A stretch of DNA of 9,079 nt, taken from contig CAMOCR010000026.1 of assembly GCA_946611025.1 (NCBI GenBank), positions 1 to 9,079 on the forward strand, given 5' to 3'. The position numbers were made by a program, and so were the translations under genes. The notes under the pieces are model-generated. The model saw nothing but the letters and a program-made list of their open reading frames with translations. It had not been told where the DNA came from and did no database searches. Below are positions 1 to 7,284 of this stretch, one piece after another (position 1 is the first letter of the stretch; every line of letters begins with the position of its first letter). The stretch comes from an uncultured Alphaproteobacteria bacterium (GTDB lineage Bacteria; Pseudomonadota; Alphaproteobacteria; Rs-D84).

Positions 1-2331
1 AAATGTCATGACTGGTGTTTTGCTGCGTGTGGTGGTTTTGATTTTGAAACCACCAGATTGCAACATATATGCTTCTAATGGTAATTGTGGCATGGTGCCG
101 TCATTTAATTGTGATTTGCTGGGTGCGGCACCGGTTTTTATGTCCATGACAATTCCATCGGTGATTCGGTCGGCACGTGCGCGAACGGTGCGCCCTGCGA
201 TTTTCACAGACCCAGAAATTTCGGTGTACGCATCGGGGTGACGCGTTATTTCATCACATATAAACGGCGCGATTTCCATGAATCGTTTGTGCCAGAAATG
301 AAACAGAACACTGTTTTTCCCCAGTGTGTTTTGTGCCGCCGCATCCATGCGTGCAACCAGTGTGTCGGCGGTGTCGTGCGGGGTCGCATGTTCAAACACA
401 TCGTGAACCAATGTGCCAAATGTGCGCGCATCGGGCGATGCCCAATAATCGTCCAGAACGCGCAACCGCAACAAATGCCGCACATAGAACGCATATGGAT
501 TATGTATCAATAATTCCAGTTCGGTGACATAAATATCACTCCAATCTTTTGGTGGGGTGGGGGCGTTATAGTTTAATGGATGTGGTTTAACATCATCGGC
601 GGCATGTACCGCGGACAATATATCGGTCTGGGCGGTGGTGTCGAAATTTCCACCACGTGCCGCAACGCGTGACAAGAAACGCGATTCCGTGGTTTGAACG
701 CCGCCGGAAATTTTGCTGCGCAGCCAATAAACCGCCGCACCGCACGACAGATTCATAAAGTCCAACGCCATCAATGATACCTTGCGTTCGGGTGATGGCA
801 AACCAATTTGTTGTGAAATTGCGCGTGGCAACCATGCGTTTTCATAGCCGCGTCCGGGGAACATACCATCGTTCAGGCCGGTTAGAATAACAACATCGGC
901 GGTTTGCATACGCGATTCTATGGTACCAAGCACACAAACGTGTGTGTCGGGTGTGGCGGTGGGGCGCAGTGTCACCGATGATAATGCATCGTGGATAAAT
1001 GCGCGGGCATCGGCAGCCGAAAGTGTGATATCATTTTTTGCCAATGCGTTTGATGTTTCACGAATTGCAATCCACAACGGTAATGCAGATTCATCTGTTT
1101 GGCTGAATTCTGGCATCCATGCAATTTCATTTGATTCGACCAAGTACACCAATGTATCAAACAAATTTTTGTCGTGCGATTGATATGCGTCATCGAATTT
1201 GTGTGAGCCACTTTCAATCATGTCATCAAACATATTTAATATCGCACGCCCAACAATATGTGCCGTGCCCGATGTCCCACCGGAAAAATCGGCGGCAATA
1301 TTACGCGCATGCAATGCATCGGCAATACGCTGGTTTCCGGCGGCATCGGGTGTGATTACCAATACCGACTTGTTTTGCGATATCGCGCGTGATGCAATTT
1401 CAGCAACGGCGGCGGCCTCGGTGCTTTCGCGGTCACATTCAATCAAATGACAATTTTTTACAGCGGCGGCGTTTTCTGGTCGCGCGGTGTCATTGCCAAA
1501 CGCGACATTCATAAAATCAATTGTCGCAGACCCGCCAACATCAATTTCAATAATATCGCGTGCCGTGCATCCAATGCGTGACAAGAATTTATATTCTGCA
1601 TTATATGGATTTGTTGGTAATTCAAAGTCAATATCGCGCCCCGATATTTTTCCCGACAAGATTATACGACCAAACGGCATGTCGGCAACCGCCGCCATTA
1701 AATCCGCAGTGGCGGGAACACTGGCGGTGGAACCACATACAATGACCAATTTATATTTGTTTGTTTGTGATTTTATATGGTCAATCCATGCGCGAATATC
1801 GGCATTACGCTTTGCCGTTGTTGTGGGTAAACCACGTGTTATTGCATCAATATTGTTCGATAAAATTTGTAATATTTTTGCCTTGTCTTGAAAGTGTGTG
1901 GCATATTGTTCACCAACAATGTCTGTCCAGCCAATTTGCGAAACATCCACCCCTTCGTTTTCCAGATAGTCGGTCATTCGTACCAAATCATGTGCAATTG
2001 GTAATGCGGTTGAAATGTTTCCAATGTGTTTATCCGCAGATAATAATTTTGCCAACACAATAACGCGTTCGGTATTTGATATGGTATCGGTTGTGTTTGT
2101 GTCGTCTGTTTCGTCTTCGACCCCTTCGCCCAGTGCGACCAATTCTGGTAATATTACCGCGCCACCATGTTTTTGCACCAGCATTTGTTCCACACTGCGA
2201 ATTGCACGGCGACTGGGTAAAAAAATCAGCATGTCTTGCAATGGCACATTTGCAGATGACATAACGTGCCACAGCGCATCTAGCATATGCGCCGGATTGG
2301 ACGCACAAAAAATATTTTTATTTGATGCCAA
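1..2331 (-). CDS. addB: Double-strand break repair protein AddB, alphaproteobacterial type (partial, C-terminus beyond left edge)
   Basis: AddB pairs with AddA as a helicase-nuclease that resects double-strand breaks for RecA-dependent recombination. The frame is open for 777 codons to the left edge; family members are around 1000 residues, so the C-terminus is missing. Visible: N-terminal LPSRRA (38-43), as in alphaproteobacterial AddB; a helicase-like ADVVILTGLNDGMFPG (478-493); then the RecB-family nuclease, with FGTLVHDVFEH (638-648, H644 in the GxxxHxxxE motif), ADRITDG (720-726, D721), MDIKTG (729-734, D730 and K732) and QLPLEAY (749-755). The catalytic residues look intact. I see no Walker A P-loop near the N-terminus. 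The start is TTG at 2331 with AAGGA six bases upstream, overlapping the end of engB by 14 bases; it keeps the expected N-terminal strand (NIFCASNPAHMLDAL). The next candidate is ATG at 2286. It is the last visible gene of the rsmI-engB-addB operon; addA would be expected further left. Confidence 0.93.
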   Translation of the reverse strand, partial: MASNKNIFCASNPAHMLDALWHVMSSANVPLQDMLIFLPSRRAIRSVEQMLVQKHGGAVILPELVALGEGVEDETDDTNTTDTISNTERVIVLAKLLSADKHIGNISTALPIAHDLVRMTDYLENEGVDVSQIGWTDIVGEQYATHFQDKAKILQILSNNIDAITRGLPTTTAKRNADIRAWIDHIKSQTNKYKLVIVCGSTASVPATADLMAAVADMPFGRIILSGKISGRDIDFELPTNPYNAEYKFLSRIGCTARDIIEIDVGGSATIDFMNVAFGNDTARPENAAAVKNCHLIECDRESTEAAAVAEIASRAISQNKSVLVITPDAAGNQRIADALHARNIAADFSGGTSGTAHIVGRAILNMFDDMIESGSHKFDDAYQSHDKNLFDTLVYLVESNEIAWMPEFSQTDESALPLWIAIRETSNALAKNDITLSAADARAFIHDALSSVTLRPTATPDTHVCVLGTIESRMQTADVVILTGLNDGMFPGRGYENAWLPRAISQQIGLPSPERKVSLMALDFMNLSCGAAVYWLRSKISGGVQTTESRFLSRVAARGGNFDTTAQTDILSAVHAADDVKPHPLNYNAPTPPKDWSDIYVTELELLIHNPYAFYVRHLLRLRVLDDYWASPDARTFGTLVHDVFEHATPHDTADTLVARMDAAAQNTLGKNSVLFHFWHKRFMEIAPFICDEITRHPDAYTEISGSVKIAGRTVRARADRITDGIVMDIKTGAAPSKSQLNDGTMPQLPLEAYMLQSGGFKIKTTTRSKTPVMTF

Positions 2332-2872
2332 TGATTTTCCTTAAATTTTCTAGACCGGTTTTCTTTTCCGCAGATGTTTCTAAAATTTCTGGAATCATTG
2401 CGCCGTGTTTGGTGTGTTCGATTTTTGCTTGGTTTTCTTCGCGGATGCGCTTGTCGCGTTTGGTGTACACAATTTGATAACTAATCGCGTTTATATCGCA
2501 AAATTCCATCAGTTCAAAATCGCTGTCGCGGGGACCAATGCGCGAATCTATTAAAATAAATAAACGTTTTAATGTGCGGCGAGTGGTTAAATATTCTTCT
2601 AATCTTTCCAGCCAACGCAATGCATCAGTCTTGGATACACGTGCATATCCATAGCCCGGCAGGTCCACAATCATTATTTTGTCATCAACATTAAACAGGT
2701 TTAATGATTGTGTGCGCCCTGGTGTGTTTGATGTACGCGCAACGGGTGCGCCAACAATTGCGTTGATAAGTGATGATTTGCCAACATTACTGCGCCCAAC
2801 AAATGCGTATTCGGCAAATTGTGTTTTTGGTAATGATTTAACCGTTTCAAATGAACCAACAAATTTAATCAT
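2318..2872 (-). CDS. engB: Ribosome biogenesis GTP-binding protein EngB (YihA/YsxC)
   Basis: EngB is a small TRAFAC-class GTPase required for assembly of the large ribosomal subunit. With the start used here the protein has 184 residues, normal for the family. All G motifs are readable: G1 GRSNVGKS (26-33), G2 region NTPGRTQ (49-55), G3 DLPG (70-73) followed by YGYA, G4 TKRD (137-140) and G5 TSAEKKTG (166-173). The DLPGYG and NTPGRTQ signatures separate EngB from Era and Der. I chose ATG at 2872 because AAAGG at 2885-2881 is eight bases upstream. An in-frame GTG at 2881 would add three residues but sits on that ribosome binding site. The chosen start overlaps the rsmI stop as ATGATTAA, and the 3' end overlaps the addB start, so translational coupling along the operon is likely. 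Confidence 0.95.
   Translation of the reverse strand: MIKFVGSFETVKSLPKTQFAEYAFVGRSNVGKSSLINAIVGAPVARTSNTPGRTQSLNLFNVDDKIMIVDLPGYGYARVSKTDALRWLERLEEYLTTRRTLKRLFILIDSRIGPRDSDFELMEFCDINAISYQIVYTKRDKRIREENQAKIEHTKHGAMIPEILETSAEKKTGLENLRKIIGIK
2338..2342 (-). promoter_or_regulatory. Ribosome binding site fixing the TTG start of addB
   Basis: On the minus strand AAGGA lies inside the end of engB, followed by six bases and then TTG (2331-2329). The spacing is ideal, and no in-frame ATG or GTG lies near it, so the site is the main argument for the TTG start rather than ATG at 2286. Confidence 0.65.
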
Positions 2873-3665
2873 CGGCGCCACCTTTGTTCAGCATGCGTTT
2901 ATATGCTTCTTTCTTGGAAATGCCGGCGCGTGCCGCCAAATCTGCCGCCGCCGATTTTGTTGAAGTTGCGGCGATGTCATTTACAATATCGGTGATTTCG
3001 CTGTTTGTCATTTTATGTTCTGGGGCGGGCGCCACCACAATTACAATTTCACCGCGTGGCGGGTCAATCTTTAATAGGTCCGCCGGATATCCAATAATTG
3101 TTTCTTCGTGTAATTTTGTGATTTCACGAACGATTGCAATCTGGCGTTCGGGCATCACGCGCGCAAATTCGGCAATTGTGTCCATAATGCGATTTGGACT
3201 TTCGTAATAAATAATTGTGTGGCGAATGCGATTGTCATCGTGCAATTTTTTTGCATCAAAAAACCCACAAAATGTAAATCTGTCGGTTGGAAAGCCCGAC
3301 AATACCAATGCAGAAATTACAGCCGTGGGGCCGGGGACAACAAAGACTGGAATATTTTCGGCACGGGCGCTACGTACCAGACGAAAACCGGGGTCGCTTA
3401 TACCCGGCATACCGGCATCACTTACCGCGGCGATGGATGCGCCTGCGCGCAATTTTTCAATTAATTCGGGTACAACATCGCGTTCGTTATGTTCGTGGCA
3501 TGAAACGCGTTTTGTTTTTATATCAAAATGCGATGCCAATTTTCCAAACACGCGTGTATCTTCGGCGGCAATTAAGTCAACACCACGCAAAACATCAATC
3601 GCGCGGGGCGAAAAATCGCCCAGATTTCCAATTGGTGTACCAACAATATAAAGTCCTGATTGCAT
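2865..3665 (-). CDS. rsmI: 16S rRNA (cytidine(1402)-2'-O)-methyltransferase RsmI
   Basis: RsmI is a cytoplasmic SAM-dependent methyltransferase of the tetrapyrrole-methylase fold that 2'-O-methylates C1402 of 16S rRNA in the decoding region. The protein has 266 residues, slightly shorter than the E. coli enzyme. Signatures: GTPIGN at 9-14, AAEDTR at 33-38, HEHNE at 57-61, SDAGMPGISDPG at 82-93 and VPGPTAV at 110-116, ending in a small helical tail (GISKKEAYKRML) typical of the family. ATG at 3665 is preceded by AAAGG (3678-3674) with eight bases of spacing. It is the first gene of the rsmI-engB-addB operon and is divergent from the LppC-type lipoprotein gene, an arrangement known in alphaproteobacteria. 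The yraN gene often found nearby is absent here. Transcription probably starts from the promoter at 3687-3714. Confidence 0.97.
   Translation of the reverse strand: MQSGLYIVGTPIGNLGDFSPRAIDVLRGVDLIAAEDTRVFGKLASHFDIKTKRVSCHEHNERDVVPELIEKLRAGASIAAVSDAGMPGISDPGFRLVRSARAENIPVFVVPGPTAVISALVLSGFPTDRFTFCGFFDAKKLHDDNRIRHTIIYYESPNRIMDTIAEFARVMPERQIAIVREITKLHEETIIGYPADLLKIDPPRGEIVIVVAPAPEHKMTNSEITDIVNDIAATSTKSAAADLAARAGISKKEAYKRMLNKGGADD
2881..2885 (-). promoter_or_regulatory. Ribosome binding site for engB inside the rsmI 3' end
   Basis: Minus-strand AAAGG lies in the last codons of rsmI, eight bases before ATG at 2872. It decides for this ATG over the in-frame GTG at 2881, which overlaps the site itself. 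Confidence 0.55.
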
Positions 3666-3688
3666 TTTTAATACCTTTACATTAAAAT
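3660..3688 (+). promoter_or_regulatory. Weak candidate promoter for the LppC-type lipoprotein gene
   Basis: TAAAAT (3683-3688) matches five of six -10 bases. It lies 17 bases after TTGCAT (3660-3665), which matches only the TTG of the -35 consensus and covers the rsmI start codon. The two divergent promoters would overlap. The intergenic space is so short that the real promoter must be here or inside rsmI. Confidence 0.25.
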
Positions 3689-3714
3689 AATACAGAATTA
3701 AATGGATTTTTCAA
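3687..3714 (-). promoter_or_regulatory. Candidate sigma70 promoter for the rsmI-engB-addB operon
   Basis: On the minus strand TTGAAA (3714-3709) and TATTAT (3692-3687) are separated by 16 bases, each with five of six consensus matches. The inferred start near 3680 gives a leader of about 15 bases that begins close to the rsmI ribosome binding site. The -35 box lies over the first codons of the divergent lipoprotein gene. Confidence 0.5.
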
Positions 3715-5276
3715 TGTATATAAAAACAATTTTAAGAATTTTTGTTGCGTGCGCTATGCTGGCTGGTTGTGCGGGGCCACGGGGTAAATGGTCGGTTGAT
3801 GATACAACCGCGGTGACAACACCGGCGGCGATGCAATATGGCACCTATGACGATGAATCACGGCGCATGGCGGTGTTGTTGCCAATGTCGGGCGATGCCG
3901 CGGCAACGGGGCGTGCGATTCGTACATCGGTTGAAATGGCGGTGTTGGGTGCCGGGGCGGAAAATTTGGATGTGTCATTTTATGATTCCGCGCGTGGTGG
4001 GGACGCCACCCAAGAAGCATTGCAATCATCACCCGATGTTATTGTGGGACCACTGTTTGCAAATGATGTGCGTGCGTTGCGCGATATGAAGTCGGGCGAT
4101 TTGCCGGTGTTGTCATTTACATCGGATGCAAATGCACTGGGCAATGGCGCAATGACGGTGGCACTGATGCCAACAAACGGGGTAGAGGCAATTGTTCGTG
4201 AAATGGTTGCGGACAAGGTTAATAAATTTATTGTCATTGCCCCCGATACAGAATCTGGACATCTGTTGGCGGGTGTGGCAAATGTTGCCGCCGAAATGTA
4301 TAACACGCCATTGGTTGGGGCGTTTTTCTATACCGAACGCAACCCCGATTCAATCAAGGCGACAACCATTCGTGCATCAATGAATGCGGCGCGCAGCGCG
4401 GCACACACGCGGGCGCGTGAAATTTTGTCGGACATTTTAACAACCGAACAATTAAATGTAATTGAACGTTCGTCGGTTATACGGCAATTGGATAAATTAT
4501 CGAAAAATGATGTGCTGGGCGATTTGCCGTATGATGCGGTGCTGTTCTTGGGAACAGGCGAAGATACAAAATCGGTTGCATCGTTCATGCGTTATTATGG
4601 CGTGGGTGCAAATGATGCACGATTCTATGGCACGGCAATGTGGGATGGTGCCGATATTGCCAGTGATATAACCATGTCGGGTGCAAAATATGTATCGTTG
4701 CCAGATACAAATGCGGAATTTGTTGCGGCATATGAACGCGTTGCAGGGGTAAAGCCAAATCGTTTGGCATCGTTCGGCTATGATGCGGCAAACATGGCAA
4801 TTGGAATGTTGTATGCGGGTAAATCACATGCGGCGTATCTGTTGGATCCATCGGGGTATATTGGTGGTGATGGTATTATGCGCCTGCGCCCAGATGGTAC
4901 CAGTGAACGCGCATTACGCATTATGCAATTAGACGGTTCTGGTGAAGTCAAAGTTGTAAAAGAAGCCGCGACTGATTTTATGACACCACTGTATAATATC
5001 GAACAGCGCCACATATCGCCAATTGGTGAAATGCAATTGCAAACCCGTGGTGTGAATGCAATGAATTATATTACTGTGCCGGAACGTCTGCGCGGGAAAT
5101 ATAAATCAAAAACATATGGCGCAAATATGACATTGTCATCAAATGCACAATTGGTTGATGTTGTGTCGGTTGTTCCCGAAGATACAAGTGACGCGGTCGT
5201 GTTGCAAAATTATAAACCGGTAAAATTAGCACCGGTGAAACAAACACTGATTGACAGTATTGAAGTAGAAGAATAA
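3702..5276 (+). CDS. LppC/LpoA-like lipoprotein, putative penicillin-binding protein activator
   Basis: The 524-residue protein begins with a lipoprotein signal peptide: one lysine and one arginine, a hydrophobic stretch and the lipobox LAGC (20-23), so C23 is the likely lipidated residue; A24 at +2 suits the outer membrane. The mature part has a periplasmic-binding-protein type I fold: MAVLLPMSG (56-64), VIVGPLFANDV (113-123), LPVLSFTSDAN (134-144) and SFGYDAANMAIGML (357-370). GGDGIMRLRPDGT (388-400) is typical of the alphaproteobacterial LppC (COG3107) group. E. coli LpoA of this superfamily activates PBP1A; that role here is inferred from family membership. An extra tail of about 90 residues follows, without a motif I recognise. 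ATG at 3702 has no clear ribosome binding site; ATG at 3714 (residue 5) would also give a complete signal peptide. The gene is transcribed alone and ends at the terminator at 5275-5335. Confidence 0.88.
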   Translation: MDFSMYIKTILRIFVACAMLAGCAGPRGKWSVDDTTAVTTPAAMQYGTYDDESRRMAVLLPMSGDAAATGRAIRTSVEMAVLGAGAENLDVSFYDSARGGDATQEALQSSPDVIVGPLFANDVRALRDMKSGDLPVLSFTSDANALGNGAMTVALMPTNGVEAIVREMVADKVNKFIVIAPDTESGHLLAGVANVAAEMYNTPLVGAFFYTERNPDSIKATTIRASMNAARSAAHTRAREILSDILTTEQLNVIERSSVIRQLDKLSKNDVLGDLPYDAVLFLGTGEDTKSVASFMRYYGVGANDARFYGTAMWDGADIASDITMSGAKYVSLPDTNAEFVAAYERVAGVKPNRLASFGYDAANMAIGMLYAGKSHAAYLLDPSGYIGGDGIMRLRPDGTSERALRIMQLDGSGEVKVVKEAATDFMTPLYNIEQRHISPIGEMQLQTRGVNAMNYITVPERLRGKYKSKTYGANMTLSSNAQLVDVVSVVPEDTSDAVVLQNYKPVKLAPVKQTLIDSIEVEE

Positions 5277-5335
5277 AAAACACCGGCATCCGTCTTCGCT
5301 GCGCTACGCCGAGACAAGATTGCCGGTGTTTTTTT
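5275..5335. terminator. Bidirectional intrinsic terminator between the lipoprotein gene and mnmE
   Basis: A 14-bp perfect outer stem pairs AAAAAACACCGGCA (5275-5288) with TGCCGGTGTTTTTT (5321-5334). The flanking A and T runs supply a U tract in either direction, which suits the two convergent genes that end at 5276 (plus) and 5341 (minus). The loop is 32 bases long, unusually large for a terminator, and folds on itself (see 5292-5315). Confidence 0.85.
5292..5315. repeat. Nested imperfect hairpin in the terminator loop
   Basis: Inside the outer stem, GTCT (5292-5295) pairs with AGAC (5312-5315), CG (5297-5298) with CG (5310-5311) and GCG (5301-5303) with CGC (5307-5309), leaving a CTA loop. 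The whole structure is an extended, bulged hairpin. This looks like a small palindromic element inserted at the tip of a terminator, but one copy alone cannot show that it is a dispersed repeat. Confidence 0.4.
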
Positions 5336-5340
5336 GCTTT

Positions 5341-6648
5341 TTATTTCCCCAAACAGAGTTGTGAAAACGTGGCGTCCATAACGTCGGCTGCGGTAATTGT
5401 TCCAAGAATTTTACCAATTGCATCCGCCGCCGCGCGAACATGTTCGGCTATTAAATCAAAGTTTTCGCCACGAATATTTGTTGCCGATTTTAATTCATCG
5501 CGTGCGCTTTCCAACAATGTTTTTGTGCGTGCGTTGATAACCAGCATGTTTTCCGCACCATCGGTCAATTTATGTAATTGTGTGCGAATTGCACCCAATA
5601 ATTCATCCAGCCCATCGCCCGTTTTTGCCGAAACATAAATCGCATTTTTGTTTGATTTATCTTTAATTAAATCTGATTTATTTATAACGATAATTTCATT
5701 ATTTGAACTTTGAACTTTTAACTTTGAACTCTGTTCTGCGTATACACGCAGAACCATGTCCGCGTTTTCAATTTCGTTTTTCGTTTTTTCGATTCCGATT
5801 TGTTCGATTTTGTCATCGGTGCTGTCGCGCAGACCCGCCGTGTCTGCAATGTTCACCATGTATCCATCAATGTCTAAATTGGCGGACACAACATCGCGTG
5901 TTGTTCCGGGTATACTTGATACAATTGCGCGGTTGGAACCCAATATTGCATTAAACAGTGATGATTTACCAACATTTGGTTCACCAACCAATGCGATATT
6001 AAAACCGCTGCGAATGGCACGCGCCGCCGCATAGCGCGATAATGCATTTTCAATTTCGCCATGTAATTTTTTGATTTTTTCGCGCACGGTTTTACCAATG
6101 TTTTGTGGCAAATCGTCGGCGTCATAATCTAAAATTGCCGCGCTGTATGCAGCAATCTCTATCATATCACGACGCCATGCGTCATATATTTTGCTGTCAC
6201 GCCCCATCATCGATGATAGTGCCGATTTACGCTGAACATCGGTTTCGGCGTCCAGCAGTGCCGCCAGTCCATCAATATCCGCCAAGTCCATTTTATTGTT
6301 ATAAAACGCGCGTCTTGAAAATTCGCCCGGGGTCGCCATACGCATATTATGACCAGACAAGAATTCAAATATTTTTTCAATAACCGCCGGTGCGCCGTGC
6401 GATGCAATTTCAATAACATCGGTTCCAGTGAACGATTGCGGCGCGGCAAAGTATGTAATAATGCATTGGTCAATCATTTCGCCCGCATCATCGCGCAGGT
6501 TCACAAAATACGCATGGCGGGGTGTAATGCCAAATTTACCAATAATGCGTTCGGCAAAGTCCGCCAGATTTTCGCCCGATATGCGAATAACCGCAACCCC
6601 CGATTTTCCATGTCCACTGGATAAAGCAAAAATTGTATCGTTATTCAT
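5341..6648 (-). CDS. mnmE: tRNA uridine-5-carboxymethylaminomethyl(34) synthesis GTPase MnmE
   Basis: MnmE works with MnmG to build (carboxymethyl)aminomethyl groups on the wobble uridine of several tRNAs, using a tetrahydrofolate-derived one-carbon unit. The protein has 435 residues, close to the normal size. The N-terminal folate-binding domain starts NNDTIFALSSGHGKSGVAVI; TPGEFSRRAFYNNKMDL (106-122) is conserved. The inserted G domain shows GEPNVGKS (222-229), PGTTRD (247-252), DTAGLRDS (269-276), NKSD (323-326) and SAKTG (340-344). The protein ends CLGK, a variant of the usual CIGK, with catalytic C432 kept. Residues 307-316 between G3 and G4 are encoded by a heptamer tandem repeat. The ATG at 6648 is one base after the ruvA stop (TAAGATG), so it is probably translated by coupling with ruvA. 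The gene ends at the shared terminator. Confidence 0.97.
   Translation of the reverse strand: MNNDTIFALSSGHGKSGVAVIRISGENLADFAERIIGKFGITPRHAYFVNLRDDAGEMIDQCIITYFAAPQSFTGTDVIEIASHGAPAVIEKIFEFLSGHNMRMATPGEFSRRAFYNNKMDLADIDGLAALLDAETDVQRKSALSSMMGRDSKIYDAWRRDMIEIAAYSAAILDYDADDLPQNIGKTVREKIKKLHGEIENALSRYAAARAIRSGFNIALVGEPNVGKSSLFNAILGSNRAIVSSIPGTTRDVVSANLDIDGYMVNIADTAGLRDSTDDKIEQIGIEKTKNEIENADMVLRVYAEQSSKLKVQSSNNEIIVINKSDLIKDKSNKNAIYVSAKTGDGLDELLGAIRTQLHKLTDGAENMLVINARTKTLLESARDELKSATNIRGENFDLIAEHVRAAADAIGKILGTITAADVMDATFSQLCLGK
5703..5730 (+). repeat. Four-copy heptamer tandem repeat inside mnmE
   Basis: Four consecutive 7-base units read TTGAACT, TTGAACT, TTTAACT and TTGAACT on the plus strand. 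On the coding strand they encode SSKLKVQSS (307-315) plus part of N316, in the variable loop between G3 and G4 of MnmE. The unit length is not a multiple of three, so gain or loss of a single unit would shift the frame. Confidence 0.85.
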
Positions 6649-6649
6649 C

Positions 6650-7234
6650 TTACTTGTTCCCGCTTATTTGTTTCAGTGCGATTGGGACCAGTTGTGCAAC
6701 ATCTGCGCCCGGGTTTTCGGCGACCAATTTTTGCGCCATGTCGATAATGTCCAGACGGCGATAGCCCAGGGCTTCCAATGCCGCCAATAAATCGGGCAGG
6801 GCGCCCGCCGCACCAGAATCCGCCGCGCCACCAAAGTCAAATGATGCACCGCCGATTTTATTCTTTAATTCAACAATGATTTTTTCTGCAACCTTTTTAC
6901 CAACGCCTGGGGCGGTTGCGATTGTCTTGGCATCGCCGGTTGCGATTGCCGACATTAATGTGTCGGTCTTTATCGTGCCCATTATCGCCAGTGCAACCTT
7001 GGGGCCAACGCCGGAAACGGTTGTTAATTGGTTGAAAAGGTTCTGGGCGGCAATTGTGGAAAAGCCGAACAGGCGTATGGAATCTTCGCGCACAATCGTT
7101 TCAATCCACAATGCCACGGTGGACTTTAATGTCAGGTATTCCGGGGTATAAACCTTGTACCCGACATCGTGCACCAACAAGATTACGAACCCATCGCCAA
7201 TATAATCAACAATGCCTTGCAATTTTCCAATCAT
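6650..7234 (-). CDS. ruvA: Holliday junction branch migration complex subunit RuvA
   Basis: RuvA binds four-way Holliday junctions as a tetramer and loads the RuvB motor for branch migration; RuvC then cuts the junction. The protein has 194 residues, normal for the family. Domain I starts MIGKLQGIVDYIGDGFVIL and forms the OB fold. Domain II carries two helix-hairpin-helix motifs, VSGVGPKVAL (73-82) and APGVGKKVAEKI (108-119). A flexible glycine- and alanine-rich linker (about 129-145) leads to domain III (about 146-192, LPDLLAALEALGYRR), which contacts RuvB. ATG at 7234 has AAGGA (7245-7241) six bases upstream. The gene heads a two-gene operon with mnmE, one base apart. ruvB, usually next to ruvA, is not in the visible sequence; ruvC lies upstream at the right edge, separated by two opposite-strand genes. 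Confidence 0.97.
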   Translation of the reverse strand: MIGKLQGIVDYIGDGFVILLVHDVGYKVYTPEYLTLKSTVALWIETIVREDSIRLFGFSTIAAQNLFNQLTTVSGVGPKVALAIMGTIKTDTLMSAIATGDAKTIATAPGVGKKVAEKIIVELKNKIGGASFDFGGAADSGAAGALPDLLAALEALGYRRLDIIDMAQKLVAENPGADVAQLVPIALKQISGNK

Positions 7235-7253
7235 TTGTTATCCTTTTGGGGTA

Positions 7254-7282
7254 ATTCTAAACCAATAAAAGCAAAAGGTCAA
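7254..7282 (-). promoter_or_regulatory. Candidate sigma70 promoter for ruvA-mnmE
   Basis: On the minus strand TTGACC (7282-7277) and TAGAAT (7259-7254) are separated by exactly 17 bases, each with five of six consensus matches. The inferred start near 7247 leaves a leader of about 13 bases containing the ruvA ribosome binding site. The -35 box overlaps the yebC ribosome binding site on the other strand (AAAAGG, 7273-7278). Confidence 0.6.
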
Positions 7283-7284
7283 AT

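Noticed and set aside
1..2331. Possible loss of the AddB helicase ATP site, because no Walker A motif is seen near the N-terminus
   Set aside because: To my knowledge alphaproteobacterial AddB proteins normally begin with the LPTRRA-like segment without a canonical P-loop, so this is a family trait and not a defect.
3754..4032. Long open frames opposite the lipoprotein gene, and similar ones opposite addB, mnmE, rsmI and yebC
   Set aside because: They are antisense shadows of genes with strong family motifs, have no ribosome binding sites and show compositionally skewed proteins rich in His, Pro, Cys or Arg.
5341..5352. CLGK instead of CIGK at the MnmE C-terminus as a sign of inactivation
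   Set aside because: The catalytic cysteine and the Gly-Lys end are kept, and isoleucine to leucine is conservative.
7217..7244. TTGCAA and TATCCT, 16 bases apart, as a yebC promoter
   Set aside because: Each box matches only four of six consensus bases and they lie over the ruvA start, so the evidence is too weak to list as a feature.
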